NCBI GenBank assembly: GCA_015680685.1
Contig: MNCI01023354.1
Location: 174,446-238,445, forward strand
Length of the DNA stretch: 64,000 nucleotides
Direction of reading: 5' to 3'
Source: Gnetum montanum
Taxonomy: Eukaryota; Streptophyta; Gnetopsida; Gnetales; Gnetaceae
The position numbers and the translations under genes were made by a program. The notes under the pieces are model-generated. The model saw only the letters and a list, made by a program, of their open reading frames with translations. It did not search any database and was not told the DNA's origin. Positions 1-11,100 of the stretch are shown one piece after another. The first letter of the stretch is position 1. Each line of letters starts with the position of its first letter.

Positions 1-865
1 AAGTGCCTAAAAAGAAAAGCACACCTTGCGTTTTCTCCCATTGCCTCACTTGTCGCTTGTTTTCTACTACAGGATTCCACATCAACTATTGTTTTCCAAA
101 ATCATGCCTCATCCTGTTTTCCAAAAAGAAATTTTTTGTTCTTCCTTCTTCATTTTGAAGCCAATTGCAACCTAGTTTCTTTCATGTTTCCCCATATAAA
201 TAGGCAATGGCCCTAGATGCATCTCATCGTACTTTGAAGAAGGGTTCTGGGTACGACAGGCTAAGCAAGGAAAAAACCAATTGAGAGCATTAGGCAAAAA
301 ATGAAGACATAAGAAAGTTGTGGAAGCCTTGGCAACACAAGGAAGTTTATTTTATTTCCTTTTCACATGGTTATCCCATATTGCTATGGATTCCCTATCT
401 CTCCTGTCTACTTCTTGGTCTTCTATTATTCTTCTACAATTTTAATTAACATGTTGAGATGCTGCCAAATTTTTTAATTTTGGGCTTTTTTGAAATGAAT
501 AATATTTTTATCCTATTCATACCATTTCCTTGTTGGAGTTAAGTAGTGGCTAGTCCAAATTGAGAGCATTAGGCAAAAAAGGAAGACATAAGAAAGTTGT
601 GGAAGCCTTGGCAACACAAGGAAGTTTATTTTATTTCCTTTTCACATGGTTATCCCATATTGCTATGGATTCCCTATCTCTCCTCTCTACTTCTTGGTCT
701 TCTATTATTCTTCTACAATTTTAATTAACATGTCGAGATGCTGCCAAATTTTGTAATTTTGGGCTTTTTTGAAATGAATAATATTTTTATCCTATTCATA
801 CCATTTCCTTGTTGGAGTTAAGTAGTGGCTAGTCCAAATTCTATTTCTGGGTTTCTACCATTACA
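1..865 (+). mobile_element. Partial LTR-like segment, copia type suspected
   Basis: The segment has a TATA-like TATAAATA at 195-202 and ends in ACCATTACA at about 865. Next comes TTGTATCAGAAG, which resembles the initiator-Met primer site TGGTATCAGAGC of plant Ty1/copia elements. That order (promoter, long transcribed leader, CA end, primer site) is what a 5' LTR shows. The start lies outside the window, and no gag or pol could be recognised downstream. The assignment is an inference; a decayed promoter and leader of another kind is possible. Confidence 0.35.
281..838. repeat. 279-bp tandem duplication, two copies
   Basis: The unit beginning TTGAGAGCATTAGGCAAAAA at 281 recurs at 560, a period of 279 bases. 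The copies differ at only a few bases, so the duplication is recent compared with its surroundings. It lies inside the LTR-like leader, between the TATA-like box and the primer-site-like sequence. Confidence 0.9.
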
Positions 866-875
866 TTGTATCAGA

Positions 876-1040
876 AGTTAAAGGGTCAACCATTACATAA
901 GTTGAAGGGTTGATCGTTACAAAAGTTGAAGGGTCAACCATTACATAAGTTGAAGGGTTGATCGTTACAAAAGTTGAAGGGTCAACCATTACAGAAGTTG
1001 AAGGGTCAATCATTATAGAAGTTGAAGCGTCGGCCGTTTT
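876..1040. repeat. 24-bp minisatellite with 48-bp alternation
   Basis: Units start at 876, 900, 924, 948, 972, 996 and 1020. Each begins AGTTGAAGGG. Two versions alternate in the first part, one reading GGTCAACCATTACA and one GGTTGATCGTTACA, which gives a 48-base higher-order period. The last units drift. It starts right after the primer-site-like sequence. Confidence 0.9.
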
Positions 1041-2689
1041 GGTTATGGATGGCTTCTTGATGCATATTTATGTAATGTTCTGAAACACTCTTGTAACTGT
1101 AATCTACAAAATATATAATGAAACTCTAGTGTGACTGTGAATTAGTGATGACCTTGTTGAACCACGAAAATTCTATGTGTTCTATGTGTGCTTGTTTTTC
1201 CCATTGTTGTTTTTTTTCACTTGATTCATTTCCTAACATTTTTTTCTTTTTGTGAGTTTTGAAAATTGTGAAAATTATGCCCAACTTGTCCTTAGATTTT
1301 TTATAAATATTTGAGATATGCTCATGACATAAACATAGTTTTGCAAGAATTTTGTGAACTTTGAGCATTTTATGGATTTTTGGCCTTTTTGGATACCTAT
1401 TGAACTTTTGGAATAAAATAATAATAATTGTGTGACCAATTTTGCTCAATTGGTAGTGGAAGCCATGAATCTTTTAGATGCCCCCATCTACATGTAGTAG
1501 TGGAGTGTTTTCTACTAGGACCCACCCCACAAGAATAAAGGTTGTTGGATGGATTACCCACCCTAGATTTTGATTCAAAAGTTCATGTGAGGCTATGGAT
1601 TTAGGTGAGACCATGGCACTAAGCAATTGAGTCTAGTATTGTGTGATGAGGCATAATCAAGACCTATCCTTCTAATGATATGTGTGCCTTGATTATTGAA
1701 GATGTTAGTAGTCAAGCTATTATCAAGACCTAAGCATGAGTGACATTTTTTGGGGTCATGAGGCTAATCCAATGATAAGAGTAAGGTTATTCCAAGTTGT
1801 TATTTTCTTAGGATATTTGAATTTTATTTGGATTTAAGAAAAATTTGTAACATTTTTGGATCTTGTAACATTTTTGAATATTTTATTAGAAACATTTACC
1901 GAGCCCATATCCTGAGACTTTTGGCCCATAACCTTTATGCTCCATGAAGAAGAAAATAAAATAACCTTTCTTATTTGAGAACTTTTGACTCCTGCATTTC
2001 GATGCAAAGAGCCCAAAATAGATAAGGAGACGTCAGAAGAGGAACGTGGGATGAAATATGGACCAATTCTGTACAATATGGACCCTCTCAACTTGAAAAA
2101 TAATTTCTATATATTTTGTATTTATGTAAAATAAAAACCTTGCACACTTATTAAATATTTAAGCTATATACCTATTTTTGTGAATAAATAATAAAATCTG
2201 ATAGATATGAATATTTTGTCTATGCCATTGGGAGTGTGAGATTGCAAGGAACATTTCTCATTGCAACGTGTACTATATGTTTAGGAAAATTTAGTATTTT
2301 TTATTATATATTAATATTTTATTTAATTATTTTTCTTAATTGGTAAATTTTAAACTTGAATATATTTATTTCTAGATGTCCAATTGAGGCAAAACAAGTA
2401 TCATTTGGATCATTATTTTGTGTACTATTTTATGTTACAATTAGTAAAATTTTTATACATCTATTTTTTTGTGGCTGCACAAATCTCTCTTTTTCACTAA
2501 ATAAATTTTATTTAATAATGTATGCAAGTATTATGAAATTTGATTGCACTATATTGCTTTATTGTATTTATGCTCTTAATTATTATTTTTATCTATTTTA
2601 TGGATTCCTTTGAATTAGTAAGTCTAGGTTAAATCCAAATCCTTGGGGTTATGTAGCATATCTATTAGTTATTTATAGGATCTTAGGAT
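1041..2689. other. AT-rich interval without recognisable gene
   Basis: I see only short, low-complexity reading frames with no domain. Runs of T and A are frequent. No tRNA, LTR end or conserved element motif was found. Confidence 0.6.
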
Positions 2690-5040
2690 CTTACAGATAA
2701 TTAATAGGGGTATTACAACTATCATCCACCTATAAGTTGATAGCTTAAGTAGTCTTTCTCTGTTATGACCATAGAGGGATTTCACCTTGCATAGGTGGAG
2801 TAGATAATAAAGGATTATAAACATCAAGTCAAGAGTGCTAGCAAGGATGTGGAATGTATAAGGAATATTTGGTCTACAAACTAATAGGCCCATGACTCTC
2901 TAAAGGGTAGAAAAGCCACTAAGAGACATAAGTTACTAAACATAGTATCTATAATGATTAGGTTATCTATAGAGGTACTACTACATGGGTAGTGGCATCC
3001 CCCATGACTATGGATTTTGCCACTACTACTAACAGTACTCTTATGGTTGCAATGAAGCTATACTAGGATAGTATTATTTCTAATGGTAGGGTTGTTGATT
3101 ATGAGTAAGGCAACGTCCTTGGTGTTTGCTTCTTGACAAACTTTGGATTTAAGGCATAGTCCCTGAACTCTTGAAGATGTGACATCACAAGGCAACAACC
3201 ATAATGATGTTTGCATTGATAAATGTCACAACCTTCATAATCAAAATCTAAGCCTAAAACCTTCTCAATTGCAACTTCTTTTCCTTTTTGCTAGTAGTAG
3301 TTCTTTTCTATGTCTTTTTTCTTCATTTTATCTTTCTCTTTAGATCTACCCTACTTTGCTTTCTTCTTCATAATTTTTAGTGCTAATTAGAACTTTTCAT
3401 CAATGGAGTCCTATATCTTATCATCCATAGCTGAAATTTTAGTAATAGATTTTTACATAAACAAGGTTTTCTACTACACCATCTCCTCTAACAATGTCTT
3501 CTCTTATGGTCTATACAGATGTATCTCCTTTTTATGGAGAAAAGGGCCTCTATTGTATTACTTTGTACATTTCCTTTTCCTTAGCTATCCTTCCTTCTTA
3601 ACTACCTAATCAATATGCATTTGAATCTAATTGGCCCACATTTCTAAAATTCTTCCTTTGGCATAGACCCCAATGGTTTTCCTAGTTTTATTTTTGAGCT
3701 CATCTATGATGTATCTTAGCTATTCTCTTTGAGAAAATCCATGGCACCTGCCCAAAGCTACAATAAAAGATTTGTGGTTATTTTATCTCCATACTTGAAT
3801 TTTTTTTTAAGCTGGACATTTTAAAGTACATTTGATACATCTCATTAGATAGTTCCAAAATCACACTTTATTATCTAGTGGACTATGGTTCTAAGGACTA
3901 GTTAGCTTCATTGATAAACATCCTTGGAAATAGCTTCAACTTTTGCCATTCATTCTCTATGTTGTGCAAGGCATAGGCATTGTAGAAGACTTGCAAATGA
4001 CAATGCTGGTTAGCTTTATAGCCTCTTTCAAACTTAAGAATATTGTTAATCTCTAGTCATTTGATTTAGCTATCCCATGGATACCTAGTTGTTGTAATCA
4101 TTGCCTTCCTCATGTTGATCATACTTCTAGTAATAAGGAAAGGTTCATCATAGTCATCTTGTTCATCATAATCTTTGTTGTGACCATGCCCATCTCTATG
4201 TTGCCTACTATCTCTTCTCTCATGTATGTACTCTATTTCTTGATCTCATCCACCATCTCTACCTCCAACTCTATGATGGTCTCCTTTATCATCTCCACCA
4301 GCTTGTCTATCATTATCCCTTTTTCCTTGGCCAAGCTCACCGTCGTTGGAACTTAATGATGAGAATGATAAAGATGATGTAAAACTAGGAGAGCTATGTC
4401 ACTCCTTTGATTATCTCTAGGTGGTCTATTAGAAGACCTAAGTTAGGAGGTCCTTATTGTATTGTATTTTGCTCTCCCTTTCTCTTGGTTAATTGCTAAT
4501 GTAGAACACAACCATAGATTTTCCATGTCATATGCATTAAAGGAGGGATGAGTATGATGATTGAATCTATCTAATTAATAATTGATGTCATTCTTTTCTA
4601 ATTGCAATGTAAATGAAATGGTTTTTCCTTTTCCATTGTGGCTTTATAGCATGCCTTCATGTAATGATGTTTTTTTACTTGGACTTTACTGAACTAATAA
4701 AGCCTATACATCTCATCAACCACCTAGTAGTTACTAGTAATTGCTTCAAGTTCAACCCTCATTAACACTACCATAAGCATTAATGGAATTAACCAATCAT
4801 GAAACAACATAATATTGTAGTCTAAGTCCCTCTATCATATCTGGTCATCCTAGTAAAGGATGAAGGTGATGTCCAAATAGTAAGAATTTGGATGTTGGTA
4901 GACAACTTTAACTTGCTAGGGCACATTGTTTCTATTTTTAGTTATTTTGTCATGTTCCCTTATAGAATCATCAACAGGTGGGGAATTAGCCCTACAAGAA
5001 TTCAAATAAATAATATTATTTTTCAAATGATAAATCTTTA
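2690..5040 (-). pseudogene. Degraded gypsy gag of relic element F
   Basis: Read on the minus strand, this follows the gag of element A through its whole length, heavily decayed. 4700-4960 matches the N-terminal part, with the HPDEY and DE-QLQW-like stretch. 3870-4180 matches the retrotransposon gag domain entry (NNIPRF...H--AFHDA-ALQNI-NEW). 3150-3290 matches the DHPKG region. 2995-3025 carries the ATCCCCCATGACT motif shared by all family members. Stops and indels are everywhere. The flanking 5' LTR relic supports orientation and identity. No protease or pol is seen to the left, so the copy is truncated at about 2690. Confidence 0.75.
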
Positions 5041-5055
5041 ATTCCTAACAGTGAT
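5041..5055 (-). other. Probable decayed primer binding site of F
   Basis: TTCCTAACAGTGATC aligns with the element A site CCTGGCAACGGCGCCAA next to the LTR start, but with several changes. It is placed mainly by position between gag and LTR. Confidence 0.35.
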
Positions 5056-5845
5056 CATATTATGTAAACTAGACTAGCACAATACTAGATAGCTAAGCAT
5101 TTAAGCATAAATCACTATCTTCCTAGTTGTATTTATGTAACTCATAATGTGTATGGTTAAGTATAATTGAGGTATATGATACTAATGTTATTATGGCCAT
5201 GACTAAAATATTATTAAAATATATAAATTAATTCTAAATTAAGCTAGTATAGAAATTAAAGGCTAAATTATCCTGGATAATAAGCATTTGTTCATAGATT
5301 ATCATACTCATCCCAAACTCATGTAATCACTATTAGATTACCAAGTGATTATTACTTGATGAACCAAGTAAAAGCACTACCAGGATTACCAAACATTATG
5401 TGTTATGCTCAAAACTAGGCTTACTTATGTGACCATAACTATCATGTAATGAAACATAAATAATCAACTAAATGCATGCAAAGTAAATGAATAAGGAAAA
5501 CAAACTTCATTTAAAAAGAAAGCATTAGACTAAGCCAAGTACTACAAGAAAATTAAATCGATCTTGATCTTATTATCATTCATAAAAATGTATCCAAATA
5601 CATGCTCACTCAAATAATATTCTTGTCAATCAATTTACATTCACGTTGCAAGCACCTAGTGAAAAATTCTAACTTCTATGAAAACAAACTAAAAGAGCTT
5701 CGCTACAACTATGACCAAAATGATGCATTTTATGTGGTGGATGGTTGATATTTATGGACTTTACTTGATATATCACATCTATGATATCATATGAAAACCT
5801 ACAACATCATAGTTATGACATCACAGCTACGATGTTGATGGAAAT
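5056..5845 (-). mobile_element. Degraded 5' LTR of relic element F
   Basis: The stretch GTGTATGGTTAAGTATAATTGAGGTATATGAT near 5145 aligns with the A LTR stretch GTGTATGGTTAAGCAAGTCTGAGGTATGTGAT. The later part (CAGGATTACCAAAC; CTTGATCTTATTATCATTCATAAA) follows the D LTR. The far end, about 5800-5840, has CATCATAGTTATGACATCACAGC in place of the GATATC palindromes of younger copies. Both ends are approximate. Confidence 0.6.
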
Positions 5846-6422
5846 TATCTTGGATTTGAACTTGTGATTTATCTTTGTATTTTATTTTATTGACAACATT
5901 TACCTCTTAATGTTCTACATTGCAACACATCGGACAAAGATGGAATATTACAATTGCAAAATTGTTTGATTTATTTTAAATGTTACTAAGAATACTTGAT
6001 AATTTTCTTAATAATGTTTTCAAAACTCATAGCATGTATATTTCTACTGTCCAATAGATCTAAAGGATCTACAAATTCAATTAAGTTTTAATTTCAATTT
6101 TGATTTTAAATAAGAATAGGTCCTAGAAGGATGTAGATCCTAAGGTAATTTTAATATATAACATGAGTTCTTAACCTCTTCCCCCTATTTGTTATAACAC
6201 CTTAAGCACATTATGTTTATTTTGGGATGAGCTTCTTTAACCTCATTTTATGGTGAATTTTTGAATTATCTTGATTTATCTATACCATTGATTATACTTT
6301 GAGCATGCAATGTTTGTGTTGGATATATTTCCGAAAATCTCTTCTTAGTATCAAATGTTACTTTATCTTAATCGTTGATTATATCCTAGTTTACCTAAGT
6401 TTTTGATTTATCTAATTCATTC
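5846..6422. other. AT-rich flank of element A
   Basis: There is no reading frame of note and no repeat that I recognise. Its continuation on the other side of A starts at 14649. Confidence 0.5.
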
Positions 6423-6427
6423 ATCAT

Positions 6428-7471
6428 TGATGAGTGGCGAGGTACCCCTACACTCAACCATACGAATACGAGCGTACACACGCGATCCGGTTGAACTCCA
6501 TAGACTAAATCCCTTAACGCCACAAGAAACACTTGGGGTTAATCGTTCGTTGTCTTCCCAGGCTTGCTTGTAAGTGTCACGGTGTATGGTTAAGCAAGTC
6601 TGAGGTATGTGATTTTTTTGGTATTTTCGGCTTATCTTCTATGCTATCAGGGGAAAGGGTTGAGAAACTAAGCTAACTCTAACTAAAGATCTAAGTCTAA
6701 ATTAACTAGCGTCAGCATCCGTTCCCACTTACCGGACACACCCTGAACTATGCAACTGCGGCTTACCAAACGCTAATCGTTACTGGGATCGCCACACGTA
6801 ACGCAAGTGCTCGAAGTGGTCGTACTGAGGCACCTATTTAGCTTAAGTGTGATAAGCAGCCGATTCCTTAGCTAGCCGTACACACCCGTGGGTGCTCGTA
6901 ACTAAGTCGTACTTATCACACGTTCTAGCCTAGCAATGAGCAGCCGATTCCTCAACTAGCCGTACACATCGGACTACCACTGGGATTACCAAGCGCAGAA
7001 TCCTGGAATACGCTACTGGGTTACCAAGCAGCCAATGCTCGTAATTGAGTCGTACTCATGCATTGCGTCAAGCAGCCGATTCCTTGACTAGCCGTACACG
7101 TCCGTAGACGCTCGTAATCAAGTCGTACTTGAACGCACTAGGAAAGTAGTAAATGAAAGCAATAAATGAAACCACGTGCTGCAAGGTTTATCCAATCAAG
7201 TTCGTCTTTATTGCCGTACACAACTTGGGTTCAGGTTACAAGCTGCTCGAATAAAGAGCCGTTCACTCTAGGACTCCTACTGCGGGCACATGGGGAAAAA
7301 TTATAACTCTGGAGTGATCAATCTGCCAGAGCTTCGCTACACTAGCCAGGATTGGGAAATGAAGGGAGTGCCGCCTCTTATTTATAGATATGGCGGCGGG
7401 ACGCGATATCGTGTACGTGATATCGCAGGAGAAGACGCGATATCGCAGCACATGCAAGTCGCGTCTCATCA
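6428..7471 (-). mobile_element. 3' LTR of element A
   Basis: 1,044 bp, TGATGAG to CTCATCA. On the minus strand the U3 is only about 90-100 bases: a cluster of GATATCGC palindromes (7401-7450), then TATA (reverse of TTATTTATAGATATGG, about 7378-7392). The rest is R-U5. That part contains three repeated modules with CAGCCGATTCCT, CTAGCCGTACAC and AAGTCGTACT (about 6850-7130). Confidence 0.92.
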
Positions 7472-7489
7472 TACCCCCATGACTGAATG
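7472..7489 (-). promoter_or_regulatory. Polypurine tract of element A
   Basis: On the minus strand the sequence reads CAGTCATGGGGGTA and abuts the 3' LTR start TGATGA. This is the expected place for the plus-strand primer. The same core TCATGGGGG also occurs at 8063, 9507 and 11414 within A. Confidence 0.8.
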
Positions 7490-7645
7490 AAAACTCGTCC
7501 TTGAGTTCCTTACAATGATATCAGGTAGGTATGGGATTATTAGGGGAAACGGAACTAATGGGATGACATGTGAACGGTCTTTATTACAAGACTTGACAAA
7601 ACTGGTGTTCATGACAACAAGGGTGAACACCTTATTACGATGACA

Positions 7646-7873
7646 TCAGGCCACAGTTGGTAGCTGAGAGAAAAGAGGAGAGAGAATAGAAGAGAAGAAG
7701 AGAGAAGAGTCTTGTTGCTGCCAACGCCTAGATTGCACCTTTCGTTGTCCATCTGTGAGCGCATTATCAATTCCACTCCTTGCATGCTGCTTCAGCGCTG
7801 CTCCATTCCAAGTGTCTGCTCCAAATCCATTCCGTTGTTGTATGATGGCCATCTGCACCCACAACATAAACAT
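7646..7873 (-). CDS. Small ORF after a splice-acceptor-like site
   Basis: The predicted 75-residue product starts MAIIQQRNGFGADTW and is glutamine- and serine-rich, with no known domain. The upstream bases on the minus strand read TTGTGGGTGCAG directly before ATGG, the form of a 3' splice site. B (24574) and C (36181) have the same acceptor plus ATG at the same place, but their frames diverge. The position equals the env slot where element D carries its large extra ORF. It could be a remnant of such an ORF or a non-coding element. An internal ATG at about 7835 also exists. Function unknown. Confidence 0.35.
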   Translation of the reverse strand: MFMLWVQMAIIQQRNGFGADTWNGAALKQHARSGIDNALTDGQRKVQSRRWQQQDSSLFFSSILSPLFSQLPTVA

Positions 7874-9480
7874 ATATTAGCAAGGGTAATTGAATTATTA
7901 AGTAAAGTATACCTTGCTTTGGTTTAGGTTCCTTGGTTAAGTTGTGGTATGGCTAATATGGATCTGGGAAAATGTAGAGGATGACTACCGAAGGTATAGG
8001 GGTTAGGAAAAAAATGAAAAAATCTGGGGCTTAGGATAAAAATTGAAAAATCAAACCCCGTACCCCCATGACTAATCGTGAACCTCCGGTAGCGTTAGAA
8101 TGGAGAGAGAAAGGGAATAGGAATGATAGGTAGAAAGGGACGACTATGGCATCGATAGAAAGGATGTCATGATGGAAATGAACAAAAATGTTAATTAATT
8201 GCAAAACGTTAAGGAAAAGAAGTCAACTAATGTTCCCAATAGGAATGTCAGTGGGTCCTCCCCAAAGCAGGCTCATGCCCTTAATGCCCTGACAATCCCA
8301 CATTCAAAGAGTCCGTGGGCTCTGGGAATGTCCTTGGAACAAGAGTTAAAGTCTTAACCGTAAGAATTTAACAAAAAGAAAACAAAGCATTAACCAAAGT
8401 ATATACAATGATACAATCGGCAATGAGGTGAGCAATGGAGAGAAGGATGGGAAGAAGAGAAGTGGAATGGAATCCCAAGAACAAGGTGGTGTACAGTCCC
8501 TTGTGTGGTTTATGATTAATGCAACTTGGCAAATCTTATCCCAACTCTGGCTCAAACCAACCACTTCCAGTGACTTTGCATCAATGCATTTGGTCAAACC
8601 ATCCACTTGGATAACAAGGATGCATCTTCGAAGAGCCACCACCATTTCGACGAAACAAAGGAGAGAATGGGAAGTGAGAGGGGCCTTAGTTAGAGGGAAC
8701 ACTTTGGTTCCATAACCAGTGCTTGCAGCCCAAATTTTATTTCGTCTAAGGGGTATGCTTTGAATCCTCACTTTTAGCTTTTTAGCTTCTCTTTTTTTTT
8801 TTCTGTTTTTCCATTTTTTTTCTTCTCTTTTTTTGTTTTTTGTTTTTTTTCGTGGGGACCACACCATGCAAAGACTTCTTTATTTTTATTGTCTCAGCTT
8901 CTGATTATTGGGTTACATTGGAACGGTAAGAAAACCCAAGAAGAAAACATCCAAGCACCCAAGTGAATGACCAACACAAAAACATCAAGTTCCCTTGAAG
9001 TCACACCCTTTGCAAATCCTTGAGTCCTTCCTTAGTTTGAGAAATGCGCAGTCACTGGTTCGTTAAAGTTCTTATTAAAAGGGAACTATACATTTCTAAG
9101 CCAAGGGAAACCATAGACTTGATGGATGGATGGATGAAGTGGTCTCATTGCCTACCATATCAAAAGAACATACCTTAGTATCAACAATGTAACTTAAAGG
9201 TAAAAACCAAACATTAGCAATCAATGAAAAACAGTTCATCCCATCGGCCCGAACACTTATTGGGTGACGAATTTACATGATGGATGACACACACACACAC
9301 ACACACACATACAAAATGGAAAAAATATAACGATGTTGTAAAACAAAAACAAGAAAAGTTAAAGAAATTGTAAAACAAAAATTAGAAAAGTTAAGAAATT
9401 TGTAAAACAAAAATGTGTAAACCATAAATGTTGAAAAATAAAAACATGTAAAACAAAAATTGAAAAAGAACTAAGGGCCC
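7874..9480 (-). other. Conserved 3' non-coding region of A
   Basis: It has no sustained reading frame but aligns with B (23021-24570), C (34571-36180), D (43990-45450) and E (62600-64000). Anchors on the minus strand include CATGGTGTGG, GAATTCAAAGCACACCCCTT, CTCTAACTAAGGCCC and GGGGAGGACCCACT. Poly-T and poly-A tracts occur at 8790-8850. Conservation across subfamilies that have lost pol suggests a cis-acting role such as packaging or replication; that is inference. Confidence 0.7.
9289..9309. repeat. (AC)n microsatellite
   Basis: A run of about ten AC units inside the A 3' region. The matching position in C holds (TG)n at about 34760-34778, so the tract is an old feature of the family. Confidence 0.9.
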
Positions 9481-9556
9481 CATATGGTTAGCATAGGTGG
9501 CCATCTCCCCCATGACTGCGTTGTGAGGGAGAGATCCGAAGTAGTGAGCGCCTATT

Positions 9557-9795
9557 TCAATTTCTAAGCAGTGCCCAACTCCTCCCAAATGATGATCTTA
9601 AGTTCAGGGGTGGAAGTTGGCGACGCTCACGTTCCAATGTGTCTATGCCACGGTTGTTGGCATGAGTTGCCTTAGTTCGTTCCATGCATATTTGTTTGCT
9701 CTTATGAGAAGCTGTCAACCATGGGGTGTCTACTACTTCTTGTGTGGTTGCTACATACAGGCATCTTTGTGGCAGAGTTTCCTGGGCACACCTGT
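9557..9795 (-). pseudogene. Post-protease linker of element A
   Basis: On the minus strand the product contains RCLYVATTQEVVDTPWLT, which matches the C segment RCLYLATTQEVVNTPWLT and the weaker B and E counterparts. In B this linker leads into RT. In A and C it runs straight into the 3' region through GRSWALLRN, the footprint of a pol deletion. The start is lost in the assembly gap. Confidence 0.6.
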
Positions 9796-9846
9796 GCAAA
9801 GACTTCTTTATTTTTATTGTCTCAGCTTCTGATTATTGGGTTACAT
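9796..9846. repeat. 51-nt copy of 8868-8918 at gap edge
   Basis: These 51 bases, ending just before the N run, are identical to 8868-8918 in the 3' region of the same element. The matching place in C has protease-linker sequence instead. A contig end mis-joined at a repeat is the likely cause. Confidence 0.9.
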
Positions 9847-10797
9847 NNNNNNNNNNNNNNNNNNNNNNNNNNNNNNNNNNNNNNNNNNNNNNNNNNNNNN
9901 NNNNNNNNNNNNNNNNNNNNNNNNNNNNNNNNNNNNNNNNNNNNNNNNNNNNNNNNNNNNNNNNNNNNNNNNNNNNNNNNNNNNNNNNNNNNNNNNNNNN
10001 NNNNNNNNNNNNNNNNNNNNNNNNNNNNNNNNNNNNNNNNNNNNNNNNNNNNNNNNNNNNNNNNNNNNNNNNNNNNNNNNNNNNNNNNNNNNNNNNNNNN
10101 NNNNNNNNNNNNNNNNNNNNNNNNNNNNNNNNNNNNNNNNNNNNNNNNNNNNNNNNNNNNNNNNNNNNNNNNNNNNNNNNNNNNNNNNNNNNNNNNNNNN
10201 NNNNNNNNNNNNNNNNNNNNNNNNNNNNNNNNNNNNNNNNNNNNNNNNNNNNNNNNNNNNNNNNNNNNNNNNNNNNNNNNNNNNNNNNNNNNNNNNNNNN
10301 NNNNNNNNNNNNNNNNNNNNNNNNNNNNNNNNNNNNNNNNNNNNNNNNNNNNNNNNNNNNNNNNNNNNNNNNNNNNNNNNNNNNNNNNNNNNNNNNNNNN
10401 NNNNNNNNNNNNNNNNNNNNNNNNNNNNNNNNNNNNNNNNNNNNNNNNNNNNNNNNNNNNNNNNNNNNNNNNNNNNNNNNNNNNNNNNNNNNNNNNNNNN
10501 NNNNNNNNNNNNNNNNNNNNNNNNNNNNNNNNNNNNNNNNNNNNNNNNNNNNNNNNNNNNNNNNNNNNNNNNNNNNNNNNNNNNNNNNNNNNNNNNNNNN
10601 NNNNNNNNNNNNNNNNNNNNNNNNNNNNNNNNNNNNNNNNNNNNNNNNNNNNNNNNNNNNNNNNNNNNNNNNNNNNNNNNNNNNNNNNNNNNNNNNNNNN
10701 NNNNNNNNNNNNNNNNNNNNNNNNNNNNNNNNNNNNNNNNNNNNNNNNNNNNNNNNNNNNNNNNNNNNNNNNNNNNNNNNNNNNNNNNNNNNNNNNN
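9847..10797. other. Assembly gap, 951 N
   Basis: A run of 951 N inside the protease region of A. The two edges correspond to points only about 360 bases apart in C (about 33902 and 34262), so either the gap length is nominal or A holds extra sequence. Reading frames drawn through the gap are meaningless. Confidence 0.99.
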
Positions 10798-11100
10798 CGG
10801 AACCTGAGTCAAGAAGAGCTCGATGTGGTGCATTTCCAACGATCTGCAAATGAATAAAGGGACTTCCAGGATCAGTTAGTTTCCTGGGAAGGTGGCCTAT
10901 CTTGATCCAGTCAGTTACGGTATGTGTTTGCATAACCATATGCGTTACACTCCCTTGGACTGAAGGGTGCTCCGAAGCGTTAGTAGTTAGAGGCCTGTAC
11001 ATATACCCGTCTGCTTGTTGTTGCGAGAGCCTATCCAGGCTCCTAGTTCTGAAAAAGGGTCTCTTTTTTGTACAGTTATCGCCAGAACTAGTGTCCAGTT
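10798..11100 (-). pseudogene. Aspartic protease N-terminus of element A
   Basis: On the minus strand the product reads DWIKIGHLPRKLTDPGSPF and ends at the gap with ALLDSGS. DSG is the active-site triad of a retroviral-type aspartic protease, which would cut the gag-pol polyprotein. B and C have DLG at this point. The rest of the domain (a VNLIS-like start and the flap) is in the gap. It is in line with gag upstream, as expected for a fused gag-protease. Confidence 0.75.

Noticed and set aside
876-1040. CRISPR-like regular repeats
   Set aside because: The repeats are directly adjacent with no unique spacers; this is a eukaryotic minisatellite.
1126-1449. 107-codon Lys-rich frame on the minus strand
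   Set aside because: Low-complexity translation of AT-rich DNA with no motif, relative or promoter context; probably chance.
4159-4356. 65-codon hydrophobic frame resembling a membrane protein
   Set aside because: It is the antisense of the decayed gag low-complexity region of relic F.
9721-11002. Long frames of 320-390 codons on both strands
   Set aside because: They exist only because they run through 951 unknown bases; the real content is protease and linker of element A.
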